Assembly: GCA_034359265.1 (NCBI GenBank)
Contig: CP136890.1
Span: forward strand, 92,777,501-92,841,500
DNA from: Canna indica
Taxonomy: Eukaryota; Streptophyta; Magnoliopsida; Zingiberales; Cannaceae
DNA: 64,000 nt
Direction: 5' to 3'
This document shows positions 41,901 through 54,681 of the stretch, piece after piece (positions within the stretch are counted from its first letter, which is position 1; each line of letters starts with the position of its first letter). Under the pieces are notes generated by a model. The model had not been told where the DNA came from, made no database searches, and worked only from the letters and a program-made list of their open reading frames with translations. The translations under genes were made by a program, and so were the position numbers.

Positions 41901-43095
41901 CACCCTCCCCTTAGAACATTGTCATCATGTTCTGTTCTTCTATCTTCAGCCCACAAATCTTCATACCACCTTGCAAAATACTCCACCATTTCCAAAATAT
42001 CCTTAACTGTTCTATTTTCTACTTCCAGACTTTCAATACAATTGCTCCTCCTCAATTTCACCACATTGTGAAAAAAAATTGAATTTTTATCCCCTCCTAT
42101 CCAATTCCTCCTTAATTTAGCCCACCATTTCATTTGTATTTGTCTATTCAGAGCAGTGATTTGTTTTCATAATATATTCATGTACCTCTCTTCATCATCA
42201 CTGATACCACCATTGGCCTCCTTCTCCTCTAAATATCTCAGTTTCATTAATGCTTCACTCACATTTTTCTCCAAGCAGCCCACTGAGTTTTTATTCAATT
42301 CCGTAAGTTTCTTCTGAAGAACATTTTCTACTTCACCAACTGTCATCCCTTGCTGTGTTGTATCCTCCCAACTACTTTGCACAACCTCCTTTAAGCTCTC
42401 ATATTCCAACCAGAAATGCTCAAAAATGAAACTTCTTCCCCTTTTTTTCCTTTTCTCCTCAGGTTTGCAGTTCACTAACAATGGCCTGTGGTCAGATCCA
42501 ATCTTCTGCAAGTGCTCTACCTTTATCTCATAATTCCAGTCAAACCATGCATTATTCATAAGCACCCTGTCTAACCTTGCCATAACTAATTTTTGCCCTT
42601 TTCTGTTGTTTGATCATGTAAATGGAGGTCCACTGAAACCTGCATCAATAACCCCTTTCCTTCTTATGAAATCATTAAAGTCATTTACTGCTTTATTATT
42701 TCTGAACATTCTTCCTCCCCTTTTCTCACTTGCCTCTCTTATACAGTTCATGTCCCCATTATCAACCATGGTATCTCCTCTTCATCTAATTCCCCCAGAA
42801 TCTTTCATAACCCTTCTCTTTTCCTGATGTTAACACTTGCATACACGCCTGTTATCAAGCAAACTCTTCTATTGTTCATTTTGACTAAAATATTCACACA
42901 TTGACTATTTTTATAGACTACTTTTGCATCCAAGCTTCTTTTCCTCCACCAAATAATTATTCCACCAGGTCTCCCAAATCCTGCAACCATTTCACCATCC
43001 CAATTTCTACTGTACCTCTTTAAGAAGTTTAAAGCTTGCCTTTCTTCCAGGTGCATTTCTAGCAAAATTACCATATCGACCCTGTGTATATCCAC
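38950..43095 (-). pseudogene. LINE ORF2: endonuclease, reverse transcriptase, RNase H
   Basis: Order on the minus strand: endonuclease pieces (43095-42805 with VDMVILLEMHLEE; 42583-42167 with MARLDRVLMN and SDHRPLLVNC), linker (42133-41762, GSDGY), reverse transcriptase (41736-40843: PKKERAEKIMEYRPI, then IRQGGPLSPYLFI, catalytic FADDIIFF), zinc-binding domain (39927-39703, CGKRLDESNHILFEC) and RNase H (39576-38950: LYSDAAWR, AELRSILYG, VLSDCISAI, CNRIAHDFA). It nicks DNA, primes reverse transcription and removes RNA. Stops and frame shifts separate the pieces. Confidence 0.85.
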
Positions 43096-43463
43096 TAAAT
43101 ATTTCAGGTATTCAGTTGCTTCTCTTTTTATTACTCCTCTTATATTCCAAACTATTAATTATCTTCATAATTCACCTCTGATTACTTCTTTGTGTTTGCC
43201 CTCTGGATCCCTATCATCTCTCAAACTACTTGTCTCCTTTGAGCATTTCATTTTTTTTCATTTTCAACTTTCTATACTCCATAGAGATACTGATAAGGTT
43301 ACTCTTTTCATTCCACATACTTTTTACCTTATCTCCTTTCCTCTCTGCATTTCTTGATTGTTCAAGATCCACTCCCTCATCTAAAAAATCCCCACTTTCC
43401 TTCATATTCTGGAATATTCCTGAAAGATATGGACATTTTTTTAAATAGTATATTCAGCTCCTA

Positions 43464-44700
43464 TTACTCATTATCTTCCCTTATTTTTCCTTTTCCTTTA
43501 TCTGCTATGAGGCATGTTCTGAATTTGAACTCTTGCTTTTTTCGTTTTCCACTCTTTTCTTCCTCTCCACCTATATTTATTTCAGTCTCCATGTTGTCTT
43601 GAGCCTCTACAACATTTTCCTTCTCTGATATTTGCTTTTGTATCTCTACCTCTACTTTTTTGTTGTTTTTTGCTACCCACACCATCTCCTTCCTCTGGCC
43701 TTTTGAAATTCCTTCTGCTTCTTCTGTCACTGCAGTAGACTTATAGACTTCTTCCTTTTTCTCCTCTCTTCTGTTATCCTCAAAAGTAGGATTGTCTAAC
43801 ACCATGAATGAGCTCCTGTTTTGATCTACTTTTGCAACATCCTGTTTTGTATGTCCTCTCTTTTTTCTTTGCACTTGTATCCATGGCCCCAATAAACTTT
43901 CTTCCTTTTCTTTGCACTGAACCAAGTTTTCATTTCTCTCCAACTTCTCATTACTCATTTTTTCCTTCACCACCCCTTCCTGTTTACAACCTTCTTCTTT
44001 ATGACCGACCTTTCCACATTTGAAGCAAATGAAAGGGAAATTTTCATATGCTATGCTTTGAAAAAAACTTTCCTTCATTGAGTCTATCCAAAAACCCTGT
44101 TGCAATGGTTTAGAAACATCTACCAAAACACAAGTCCTTGCAAACTTACCCCTGGTTTTGTTTAATGTCTATTCGTCAATTTTCAATGGTTTCCCCACTG
44201 CTGCTGCCAACTGAGGAAGAATACTAGCATTCATGTATTCAAAAGGGAGTCCTGGCAATTGTATCCAAGTAAGTATTGCCCTAATTGTTTCCCTTAATGG
44301 TTGAAAATTCTCTCGTCATGGTTCCAAGGACAAAGCCTGCCCCCTTAAAAACCATGGGCCACCTATAAACACCCTAAAAATCCTCCTCTTCTGAGAATTT
44401 AAAAGCAAAATAGCCTGCTGATAAATCTACTATCCTGCATTTAGACTTAATTTTCCACAATCTAGGCATTATATTTTTAACCAGATCAAGAGGAGGTATT
44501 CTACCAAAAAATTTGCCATACAACATGAACTTACAGTCCTTTCTTGCCTCTTCCAGATCAGTTTCTGCAATTGATACTCTTCCTTTGGCATTCTCTTTAA
44601 TCTTTCTGATTTTATCCATCAGCACCTTTGATGATCTCCAGTCTCCTTCACCATTTGTCACCTTGAACAGCCCCGCCCAAGTTTCTGGAATGAAATCCAA
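43464..44700 (-). pseudogene. LINE ORF1: DUF4283 and zinc knuckle protein
   Basis: The N-terminal piece (44700-44374) reads MDFIPETWAGLFKVTNGEGD and ends with SKCRIVDLSAGYFAFKFSEE, matching the DUF4283 domain of plant LINE ORF1. The second piece (44126-43464) has the zinc knuckle CFKCGKVGHKEEGC followed by a Lys/Glu-rich tail. ORF1 proteins bind element RNA. The middle (44127-44373) is interrupted by stops. Confidence 0.8.
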
Positions 44701-44937
44701 CCTAGGGTTCCTCAGCTCTGCAACCTTTCTTTCTCCGATCCTTCTTCTCTAGGCTTCAACATTTTTGATTTTATCCATCAGCACCTTTGATGATCCTTCT
44801 TCTCGAGATCGTAGTTGACCCCTGAAAGCTACTTGTCGCCCTTGACTCGCTCAGCACGACTCACTGTACGCTTGCACTTTCATTTGGGCGGTAGATGACT
44901 ATGTAATTGATGCAAACCTATTGAGAGGAAATTATTT

Positions 44938-45369
44938 ATCTTAGTTTTTCTCCAAATCCCAATTTTCTTTCAACCCCGATTTGGGATTGAATGAGGGTGA
45001 AAAAAATAATAAAAATTCATCCAAAATAAATTTACAAAAATACCCTTATTGTTTTAATACATATATAATATTTTATTAAATCCTAGTGACATCTTCTCAT
45101 CTCTATTGAATACAAAGGCAAAAAAAAAATCTCTCGTTCTCAAAATTTTTTCTTCATAATATCTACTGCCTAATCCTAATATTTGTAGTCGGTCAAAAAA
45201 TCCTAATATTTCTAGGAATAGAAATGGCAAAAATAGAAAACATATATAATACAAAAATAAAAAGGGTATAATTGTCTATTAAATAAAAGATTTCCTCATT
45301 TTTCTTCTTTCCCTTTACAAAGTACATCAAAACAAGATTAATTTTTCCCTTCCCTTCCCTTCGCCTTAT
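44938..45369. other. Continuation of MOT1 copy 1 downstream flank
   Basis: AT-rich DNA matching 62970-63419 in the second unit, ending in a CCCTTCC-rich run. No coding sequence. Confidence 0.7.
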
Positions 45370-45378
45370 TAAACTATA

Positions 45379-46486
45379 GGGAAACGGTACAAAAATACCC
45401 CTAATGTTTTCTCACGGGTACTAAAATACCCCTAAGGTTTTTTTGGGATTAATACCCCTTACGTTATGGAATTGGATACAAAAATGCCCTTATAGGTAAA
45501 CGATGTTAATTGAGAGATAACGGAGTTGACGTGGCATATGACTGGGACTGATGACGTGGACATGTGGCGCGCATGCAGGCCAAGACGTTTTCTCACGGGT
45601 ACTAAAATATCCCTAATATTTTCTCACAGGTACAAAAATGCCCCTAACGTTTTCTCACAGATACTAAAATACTCCTAATGCTTGTTTCGGAGCTAAAATA
45701 CCCTTGAGGTTATTGGAAATGGTACAAAAATGACACATGACTAACTTTTGTTATGTGAGACTTAACGGAGATGTCGTGGATGCTGACAAAGATGTTGACT
45801 TTACACGTGGCGTACATATAGAGAGCAACTTACGACACAACCGTAGGGGTGAGCAAAAAATCGAAAATTTGGTTAATTGAAAAACTGGTTTGAAACTGAA
45901 CCAAATTTTTCGATTAACGATTTGATGGTTTCAGTTTTGATTTTTATTTTCTAAATTTTCAGTTTTCAATTTTAGTTTCGATTTTGATTTCTTATGTGTC
46001 TCTTAAGTGGCAAGTTGCTCTCTGCATATGCGCCATGTGTAAAGTTAACATCTTTGTCAGTATCCACGATATTTTTGTTAAGTCTCACCTAACAAAAGTT
46101 AGCCTAGTGTCATTTTTATACTATTTTCAATGACATTAGGGGTATTTTAGCTCCAAAATAAATGTTATGGGTATTTTAGTACCCATGAGAAAATGTTAGG
46201 CGCATTTTTGTACATGTGAGAAAACGTTAGGGGCATTTTAGTATCCGTGAGAAAACGTCAGGGGCATTTTAGTACCCGTGAGAAAACATCTTGGCCTGCA
46301 TTCCATGTCATCAGTCCTAGTCATCAGCCACGTCAGCTCTCTTATCTCTTAATTAACATCGTTTACCTATAGGGGCATTTTTGAACTCAATTCCATAACG
46401 TAAGGGGTATTTTTTATCCTAAAAAAATCTTAGAGGCATTTTAGTACCCGTGAGAAAACGTTAGGGGCATTTTTGTACCTTTTCCC
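45379..46486. mobile_element. 1.1-kb foldback/Mutator-like element with a hAT half inside
   Basis: The exact 9-bp duplication TAAACTATA (45370-45378 and 46487-46495) flanks the inverted ends GGGAAACGGTACAAAAATACCCC and GGGAAAAGGTACAAAAATGCCCC. Both arms (about 460 bp each) repeat the phrase TTTTCTCACGGGTACTAAAAT several times. Between the arms lies the left half of the TAGGGGTGAGCA hAT-type element (45844 to about 45990), whose other end is missing. The same element occupies the same place in the second unit. Confidence 0.88.
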
Positions 46487-46495
46487 TAAACTATA

Positions 46496-47113
46496 TCCAA
46501 ACAAGATTAACTTTTTTCTTCCTTTCTCCTCCCCTCCTCTCCCTTCCCCTCCCTTCCCTTCCCTTCCCCTTAATGATATGTATCGAAACAGACCCTAAAC
46601 TACTTATATAATGGCTTAATTATATTTTTGGTCCTCCAAAATATCATATTTTTTCTGTTTGATCCATCCTTTTAAAAAAGTTTCTGTTTAGTCCATCAAA
46701 AATTATTTTTGTTTACTTTCCGTTAACTTTTATTGATAAGTGCCAACATGGCAATGTGACATGGATTAAAGAATGATCAAACAGAAAAAAAATGAGATAT
46801 TTTAAAGGACTAAATGAAAAATATATAAATATTAATAACCTAAAATATAATTGTTGGCTTAAGGTTTTCAACCTTGGTCTTAATCTCGGTTTTGATGATA
46901 ACAAACATGGAACTAATAATTTCATGAAGAGTTTCTTTCAGGTTCCATATCGATTAACGCACGACGTCCTCGATCGAAAATATCGGAGAAATCGGAAAAT
47001 CAGAAGGACGTTAGTCGACGCACTCAGATTCGTCGGGAAGATAGAGTTTAGGTTTAGGGTGTCTAGTTTATGTTGTAAATCCTCATGATGATGCATATGA
47101 ACCCAAAAACCAA
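46496..47113. other. Intergenic DNA with a possible small MITE
   Basis: 46612-46860 has loosely inverted ends around GGCTTAATTATATTTTTGGTCCT and AAAATATAATTGTTGGCTT, with matching inner phrases (TTTCTGTTTGATC), so it may be a small MITE. 46860-47113 contains GGTTTTGATGATAACAAACATG, a phrase often seen near plant LTR ends, but no partner LTR is present. No gene was seen. Confidence 0.4.
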
Positions 47114-48302
47114 CACTACTAGAAATTGGTATTCAGCAACGGCTATCAGCAACGACCGCTCAAGTCGTTGCTATCTGCAACGGCGTTCTTACGACCACTC
47201 AAGCCGTTGCAGATATGTTGTATCTGCAACGGCGTTCTAATGGACACGTGAGCCGTTACAGATATTAATTACCTTAGCAACGGATTTCTAACGGACACGT
47301 TAGCCGTTGCTGATGATAAACTTATCAGCAACAGTGTTCTAACGGTTTAGTGAGTCGTTGTTGATAAGTTTATATAGGGCAACGCGCCCGCGCCCGCGCC
47401 CGCCCCCTTCCTCTTCCTCTGCTGCCGCCGCCCGCTGCCAGCGCCGACGTCGCTGATTCCTGCTGCCGCTGCCAACACCGCCGCCCCGTCCTCAACCACC
47501 AGTTCCGAACGCCGCGTCCCGTTCGATTCAAGGTATTCCTTGCCACCTCCGACCGCTTATTCCTTATTCTAGGTAGATTCGGTCGAAACCCTTAAAATAG
47601 GGTTTCGGTCGGTGGCCGCGGTCGGAACTTTATGCAGTGTTCGGACACTGGACGCTGGCGCCGGAAATGCAAATAATAATGTTTTTTATTTATTTTTTTA
47701 ATTTTTAATTAATTGTTTAGATTAATTATTTAATTTGTTAGCTTAATTTTTAGGGTTTAGATTAATTGTTATGATTTTTAGATTAATTGTTAGAGTTTAG
47801 ATTAATTTTTAGATTAATTTAGTTAGATTAATATTATGTTTTAGATTAATAATTGTAGGTTAATTATTTAAATTAGTTAAAATATTATAGATTAATATTA
47901 ATTAATTAGTTAAAATGTTAATTAGTCCAGAGTAGTCCTCAGTGTACTCGCGCCGGAATCGTCCACTTCGGACTTGCGTCGGAATCGTCCATTTCGGACT
48001 CCCGCCGGAATCGTCCACTTCGTACTTGCGTCGGAATCATCCATTTCGGACTCCCGCCGGAATCGTCCATTTTGGACTCGTGTCGGAATTGTCTACTATG
48101 GACTCGAACTGACTTGAAACATTTAGAAAATTATCATCCATCTGACGAGTTGATACGTTTCACGTACGCATCGACGAGTCGGATATGATTTAGCAAAACC
48201 TTAGATCCGTTCGGGGGTTGTATGTTCGTGTAAATAAAGTAGATGATCTTTTATACGATGTACAACCCTTGAATTATCCCTGATTGGACAATTTGGAAAT
48301 AT

Positions 48303-48487
48303 AGTTATTTGTATTGCACTTACGTTTTTCTTTTAACTGTTAACGTATTCTAAATTTCGGCAGCATCTCTCTTGTTCTCCGATATGCGCCCAAATGATAT
48401 GCGTATTCGGAGAACTGTAGGGAGATGCTGCCGAAATTTAGAATGAAGTTAGAGGTTAAAAGAAATACTTAGTGCAATATGAATAAC
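48303..48487 (+). other. Long hairpin in the leader of CACTA fragment C
   Basis: The outer arms are TATTGCACT and AGTGCAATA. The middle arms are CTAAATTTCGGCAGCATCTC and GAGATGCTGCCGAAATTTAG, perfectly paired over 20 bp. The inner arms are GTTCTCCGA and TCGGAGAAC. The loop is near 48394. It lies 74 bp before the transposase ATG. It is the counterpart of 16608-16808 in the more diverged element A. Confidence 0.88.
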
Positions 48488-48561
48488 ATAAATCCCGAAT
48501 GAAATAGGATCATCTCACCTAAAGACATTAACCAAAGAAATCATCATTGATTGACAAAATC

Positions 48562-50669
48562 ATGTCGGCTGATCGAAGTTGGATGTACCGACGTCTTGAT
48601 CGTGGAGCTTTAACGAATGAGTTTCGATTAGGCGTAACTTACTTCCTAATTTTCGCCTATTCGAATCGGAAATTCGTTAGTGTCGGTGAAAAAATCCGAT
48701 GTCCGTGCCGCATTTGCTTGAATGGAAGATTTTTTGATCGGGAAACTATCACTCTGCATCTATATAGCAAAGGATTTGCATCAAGATATTTTTTATGGAC
48801 TTGTCACGGGGAGTCACGTGAAGTTGAAACGTCGAGCAATCCTGTCGTTCAGACATATGATGAATTTTCCTCTGTTGGTGTTTCTTCATCCAGTCAATCT
48901 AATCCCTATAGAACTATGATACTTGATAGTCTTGGGGGTCAATTCCACCTGAATGATAATGTTGATAGGCCAGTTACTGAGACGTCAGTCTCACCAGATA
49001 CTACAACGGTTGTATCACAGAAGTACAAACTACGGTAGAGATTGAATTGCAGAATAACGAAGCTGCAAAATTTTACGAGATGTTGAAAGCTACCGATGAA
49101 CCTTTGTATGAGAATTGTCCTAAATACACTAGGTTTTCAGCAATGACACAGCTCCTAAACATCAAGGCCGATTGTAATATCAGCGGGGTTGCGTATGATT
49201 GGATTGTAGGATTGATTAATGGAATATTGCCTACTGATAACAAGTTTGAGCCAACTTTTTATAAAACTAAAAAGCTGATGAGAAAATTGGGGATGGGGTA
49301 CGAAAAAATACACGCGTGCCAAAATAACTGCATTTTATATTATAAAGAAAATGTGCAGTTGGATAAATACCCTCTATGTTAACATCCTCGTTACAAGGAG
49401 AAGAAATCCGTCCGACAAAAAAATATCACGTTTAAGGTGCTTCGATATTTTTCACTAACACCGAGGCTTCAAAGATTATATATTCATGTCAAAAAAGACG
49501 GCCCTACATGAGTTAGCATGCAAGAAGTTGTGATGATACAGTAATGACTCATCCATTCGACAGTGAAGCATGGAAACATTAGGATACATGTTATCCTTCA
49601 TTTGCTAGGGATACTAGAAATATCATATTGGGATTATGCACAGATGGTTTTAATTCGTTTGGACATTCTGCAACTCCTTATTCAGTTTGGTCAGTACTGT
49701 TGACAGTTTATAATTTGTCACCGTCAATGTGTATAAAAGATAAATTTATTTATCTTTCGGTGATTATTCCGGGTCCTAAGGGTCCGCGAAAAGAAATTGA
49801 CGTGTTTCTCAGACCCTTGATAAATGAATTGAAAACATTGTAGACTGAGGGAGCTGTCACTTATGATTGTCATCGGAAGCAGAACTTCAATTTAAAGGCC
49901 GTGGTCTTGTGGACAATCAATGATTTTCCGGCATACGGCATGTTGTCTGGTTGGAGCACTCACGGCCGACTCTCTTGTCCGTATTGTATGGAACACTCTA
50001 AATCATTTAGTCTTCAGAACGGACGAAAAATCTTATTCTTTGATTGTCATAGTCCATTTCTACCGGCTAACCATCAGTATCGAAGGAATCATAATAAATT
50101 TACTAAAGGCAAAGTCGAAAGAGATGGGCCACCACCGATGTTGTCTGGTGAACAAATATTAGTACATGTTTCAGCATTTCCAGAAATAGTATTTGGTCGG
50201 AATGAAAGAGTGTGAGGCTTTGGTCAAACACATAACTGGGTGAAAAAAAGTATCTTTTGGGAATTGTCCTATTGGAGTTCATTACTGATTCGATATAATT
50301 TCGATGTCATGCACATTGAAAAAAAGTGTTTGATAATATTTTCAACACTTTGATGGATGTTTCCAGAAAAACTAAAGATAATGTCAAAGCCCGACATGAT
50401 TTGAAAATACTTTATAAGAGACCAGAGTTGGAGTTACAAGAGGTCAACGAACGATATCTGAAATCGAAGGCCCCGTATGTGTTAAATAAACAACAGATCA
50501 AAGATGTTTGTCAATGGATAAAAGAACTCATATTACCCGATGGATATGCTTCAAACATATCTCGATGTGTGAATGTCGATGATTGCAAAATATCAGGAAT
50601 GAACAGTCATGATTGTTATGTATTCATGCAGAGATTGCTTCTGATCGCATTCCGAGATCTTCTACCTGT
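48562..50669 (+). pseudogene. TNP2-type CACTA transposase, fragment C
   Basis: Starts MSADRSWMYRRLDRGALTNE with the transposase-associated domain (IRCPCRICLNGRFFDRETIT, then HGESREVE). It continues through 49047-49382 (HACQNNCILYYKEN), 49628-49843 (LCTDGFNSFGHS, then GPKGPRKEIDVFLRPL), 49901-50215 (GWSTHGRLSCPYCME) and 50326-50669 (LPDGYASNISRCVN, then DCYVFMQRLLLIAFRDLLP). Frame breaks occur near 49035, 49383, 49844 (TAG after LKTL), 50213 and 50325. DUF4218, DUF4216 and the acidic tail are absent because the element is truncated. Confidence 0.88.
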
Positions 50670-51258
50670 TTTATCTTTGATTGCTATTTATTTGTAGTGA
50701 TTTCTCGTGAAGATAGTTGACCGATGCTTTAAGCAGACCCAAATTAAGATAGTTGTAATGATTGCTGGTTTTCAGTACAAATTTACATTATTTTGCTTGT
50801 ACTGTTTTTGTTGAAGAGGGTTTTGACTTTCATATTTAGCTGAATTATTTGTAAAATCAACTAATCTTAGAACTAGCTTACATTTTTGAGGTAGTCGTTG
50901 ATAATTTGGGTCCCTTTAAATGTTTTCTATTCTGTGAAACTCCAACTCCTATCTATATGTTCGGATTACTATATAAAAAAATAAAAGTTCCATCAGAATA
51001 TGATAATGGGAGAAAGTAGATGTATTTTTGCAATAAAGAAAACATGATATTTGGCATAAATGTTAGATTTCCCTAGATTTTAATCATTCTAAGAAAATAG
51101 TTTTTTCAATCATTCTTAGATTTCTTTAGCTGTTATTATTTCATATCAGTTTTTGCTATCTATCCATGTTTTTCTTTTTGGCAAAACCTTGTTCCACTCT
51201 TACCAAGATTATGATCTGAATATTTTAAGAAATTTGTGATCTTTTACGTTGGTTGCAG
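50670..51258. other. Junction region between CACTA fragment C and the ABCF exons
   Basis: AT-rich intron-like DNA. No exon coding for the first half of an ABCF protein could be found here, although the gene should continue upstream. Confidence 0.55.
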
Positions 51259-52139
51259 TGATGTATCATTTGGTTATCCAGGAGGTCCTCTCTTGTTTAA
51301 GAATTTGAATTTTGGAATAGATCTTGACAGCCGCATTAATTGCAAGTAAGGACTTAAACCTTATGATATAGCATTGTCATATATCTCTCGTACAATTTGT
51401 CAATGATATTTCTATTTATCCCTGCTATTGTGATGTTATTGTAGTTTATACCGTTATATTATATAAACTTATTGCTGTTTAAGGGTGGGAAATGACGGAC
51501 TTTTAGAAGTTCGTTACATATTATTTTCTTGTCTGAGTTGTTGTAGATGCCATTAACTTATTTTATGTGGGCACCAAGTTTCTATGGTGTATTAGCCCAT
51601 TTTCATTCGAGATCTTCGTAAATCATAGTTGTTGGTTTATAATCCATATCATTCTACTTGCATCATTGATCCATTTATATTATATCTAGTAAATGTATCT
51701 TATATCCAGTATTAATAAGTAGCATAATTTTGTTCATTGCGATTTGTTTCTTATTACTTCCTCATTGGATTATTTTATCTTATCTAGAGTAATAATATAT
51801 GTGTTTTATTTCAGTGGTTGGTCCCAATGGTATTGGAAAGTCAACCATACTCAAATTAATATCCGGAGAACTTCAACCAACTTCTGGGACAGTGTTTCGT
51901 TCTGCAAAGGTATTCATTTTCTTGATGTGACTGTCTCTTCCTAGCAGAGATTTTCATTCATTCTCTTTCAATTCATGTGGAAAAGGTTAACAGTATTCCA
52001 TAATTGCATGTTTATACCATCCTGTGTCACTGGATTCTTGCTCAAAGTACAAAGACCTAATAGACACTTTTTTATAGATGTGTATTGAGCACTATATAAG
52101 AAGTATGTTTAAGATCTTTTGAGTTTTGACCAAGGAGTT

Positions 52140-54681
52140 TTTTTTTGTGTGTGAATAAAAGCATTGTATTCAATTCATGAGTGTGAATAGAATACATGGG
52201 AGGAGAGAGAGAAAACATAAGATAGAAATTTAAAACAAGATAGAAATAAAACAGATTGAACAAAATCCAACCAAGACTATGTTATCTTGTAGGAACAAAT
52301 GAAGGACAACATTGAATAAGTAAGATCCAGAATTCCTTTCTCGGAGCCCTCAAAATATCTCCTGTTCCTTTCACCCCAAGTGAACCACGACCAAACCAAG
52401 AGGACTCGGGCCCTTAGCAGATTGTCTGAGTTGAATTGATTCCATCTCTCATCACCTTGGTTCCAGGATGAATCAAAGACAGGGATATTCAATTGGTTGA
52501 GGTAGTGCATCCAGGACATTTGAGAGAACTAACATTTGTTGAATAAGTGATCGTGTGTTTCAGCCTCGTTCTTGCAAAGTAGACAAGTAGTGTCAACATT
52601 CATTCCCCATCGGGCCAACCTATCGCGTGTTAGAAGACGTTTGCGAACCCAAATCCACCCAAATATTGAAATTTTAGGGGGAATTTGTCTTGCCAAAGAA
52701 GGTGATGCGAAGTGTCATCCAAACCACGAAAACTCAGTATACGGTAGAGGGACTTAGTAGAGAATACCTTGTCTAGTGTCCACCTCCAACAAATCATATC
52801 TTCACCGATGGAGAACTTAATATTCTCAAGCTTTTGAACCAAGGCGTAGATGTGTGCCGGATCCATATATGTGGAGAAAGAAATGTTCCAGCCAACGAAA
52901 TCCCCCTGTTCATCCAAGGTCCTAGCATCTTGAATGAAAATGTTTGGATTAGAGGAAAATCTGAAGAGGTGTGGAAATAAGTTTGCCAAACTTTCACTGC
53001 CACACCAAGGTTCAAGCCATAATTTGATTCTTGCACCATTTCCAACAGAGTAGGAGATGTCACATTTAAATGCTTGTTGTAATTTCAAAATATTGCACCA
53101 AATCGGGGAGGCCTGTTGACCGTTCCAGGAATCAAACCATCCCACATGAGTACCTGAAGTTGCCCGGATGATATTAATCCATTGAAGGTCAGAGCGAGAC
53201 AAATATTTCCACAGCCAAGAGCCTAGCCGAGCCAGATTGTGATTTTGCAATGCAATAATTCTGAGTCCTCCTTCAGACCGAGGACAAGTGATAGAATCCC
53301 ATTTAATTAAACATTTTCCCTTTGTAGAAACCATGTCGGCTCCCACCCAAAAGAATCTCCGTCGGCGGCAATCAATTTCTTAATAACCCAAGTAGGTGCT
53401 TTAAAAACCGATAGCATATAGCTGGGTCCGCTTGTAATTGTGCTATTAATAAGAGTGAGGCGTCCTGCGCGAGAGAGAAGCTGCCCTTTCCATCCACTTA
53501 GTTTCTTGTCGATTCGGTTTATAAGAGGAAGCCAATCAGTTTTGAGGAGGCTGCCTATCCGCGGTGGTAGTCCGAGATAGGAAATAGGGAATGAACCAAC
53601 AGAGAATCCAAAGAAGTTGGCTACCTCCTGGGCCACCATGCCGATGCCTTGAAGGTGAAGAACACAAGTCTTTGATGGGTTTGCCTGTAGACCCGAGGCC
53701 AGGCCAAAACATTGGAGGAGCAGCCTGAGATTGTAAAGAGTTGTTGTACAGTTGGATGAGAAAATGATCAAGTCATCCGCGAACAGAGAATGAGTGACGC
53801 CGCCAGATAAGTAGCTTTTGAGAACTCCCTCAAGAAGTCCATTCTCTACTCCCTTGTCCAGTAGTAGGGATAGACAATCAATTGCGAGGTTAAAAATGTA
53901 TGGGGAGAGAGGGTTTTCTTGTCGTACTCCTCGTTTGTGCCTAAATATTGTTGTCGAGTCCCCATTAATAATTAAGGATGAGTCCGTAATGAGAAGGTTT
54001 TTGACCCACGCAATCCATCGCGGGGGAAAACCCCGAGCAAGCAGCATCCGGAAAATGAAATCCCAACGCAAGGAGTCGAAAGCCTTTTGAAAGTCGATTT
54101 TAAACATGAATCCATCCTCCTTGTCTTTATGGCACCTCCAGATTGTTTCATGTACACTCAAAAAACTATCAAGCGCACTTCGCCCCGCTGTGAAGGCGCC
54201 TTGTTGCTTACTAATGAAGTCATTCATAAATGGTTTAATTCTTCGGGCAAGAAGCTTTGAGAAGATCCAAATGATACTATGCTCGAGGCTAATGGGCCGG
54301 AAGTCCCTCACATCGCGAGCACCTTCCTTTTTAGGGATCAAGATAATGTAAGCTTTGTTGACCCTATGAATTCTTTCCGGGAAGAAGAAAAATTCTGAAA
54401 AAATAGCTACTAGATCTCCTTTGATGAAATCCCAGAAGTGAAGAAAGAACTCATTAGGTACACCGTCAGGGGCCCGACGACTTGAATGTACCCAATTCTC
54501 TAATTGTTTGTGGGATCTCTTCTTCGGTGAAGGGCATGTCTAGATTCTGAGGAAATGCGTGTTGATCCAAATTGAGAGCCTCCCAGTTTAGGTCCATGAG
54601 TTGCGGAGAGGAAGCCCCAAGAAGGTTAGAGTAGTAAGCCCGAAAAGAACTTTTAAGTGCTCCCTGTTCTGTAACAAGGAG
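52140..54681 (-). mobile_element. 5'-truncated L1-type LINE in an ABCF intron
   Basis: The minus strand carries a reverse transcriptase and its tail. A 14-bp duplication TTGACCAAGGAGTT flanks it exactly (52126-52139 and 54682-54695), and a T-run (the A-tail) follows the left copy. About 2.5 kb remains; the endonuclease and ORF1 are missing, as usual for 5'-truncated insertions. It is a different LINE lineage from 38915-44919. Confidence 0.93.

Larger units (their letters stand above)
38915..44919 (-). mobile_element. Nearly full-length L1-type LINE, minus strand
   Basis: A 6.0-kb element with ORF1 (44700-43464) and ORF2 (endonuclease, reverse transcriptase, zinc-binding and RNase H regions, 43095-38950). 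Its minus-strand 3' end is an A-rich tail. A near-perfect 17-bp duplication built on ATTGAGAGGAATTATTT flanks it (38898-38914 and 44920-44937). The corresponding place at 62950-62980 in the second MOT1 unit is uninterrupted. Several frames are broken by stops, so it is probably inactive, but the target duplication is still clear. Confidence 0.9.
47114..50669 (+). mobile_element. CACTA fragment C, 5' end and transposase N-terminal part
   Basis: Starts CACTACTAGAAATTGG with CAACGG subterminal units (47130-47370), a GC-rich leader, the leader minisatellite (47940-48110), a long hairpin (48303-48487) and TNP2 up to RDLLP. It then stops abruptly near 50669, after TCTTCTACCTG. No CACTA right end follows. 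This fragment keeps exactly the TNP2 N-terminal region that element B lost. Confidence 0.9.

Noticed and set aside
38815..46600. A MITE enclosing both the LINE and the foldback element
   Set aside because: CCCTGTTTGGATTGGGG and AACAGACCCTA look like paired ends, but the match is short and no duplication was found, so it is noted only as a possibility.
46860..47113. Solo LTR or LTR fragment
   Set aside because: The GGTTTTGATGATAACAAAC phrase is suggestive, but there is no second copy, no TG...CA pair and no target duplication.
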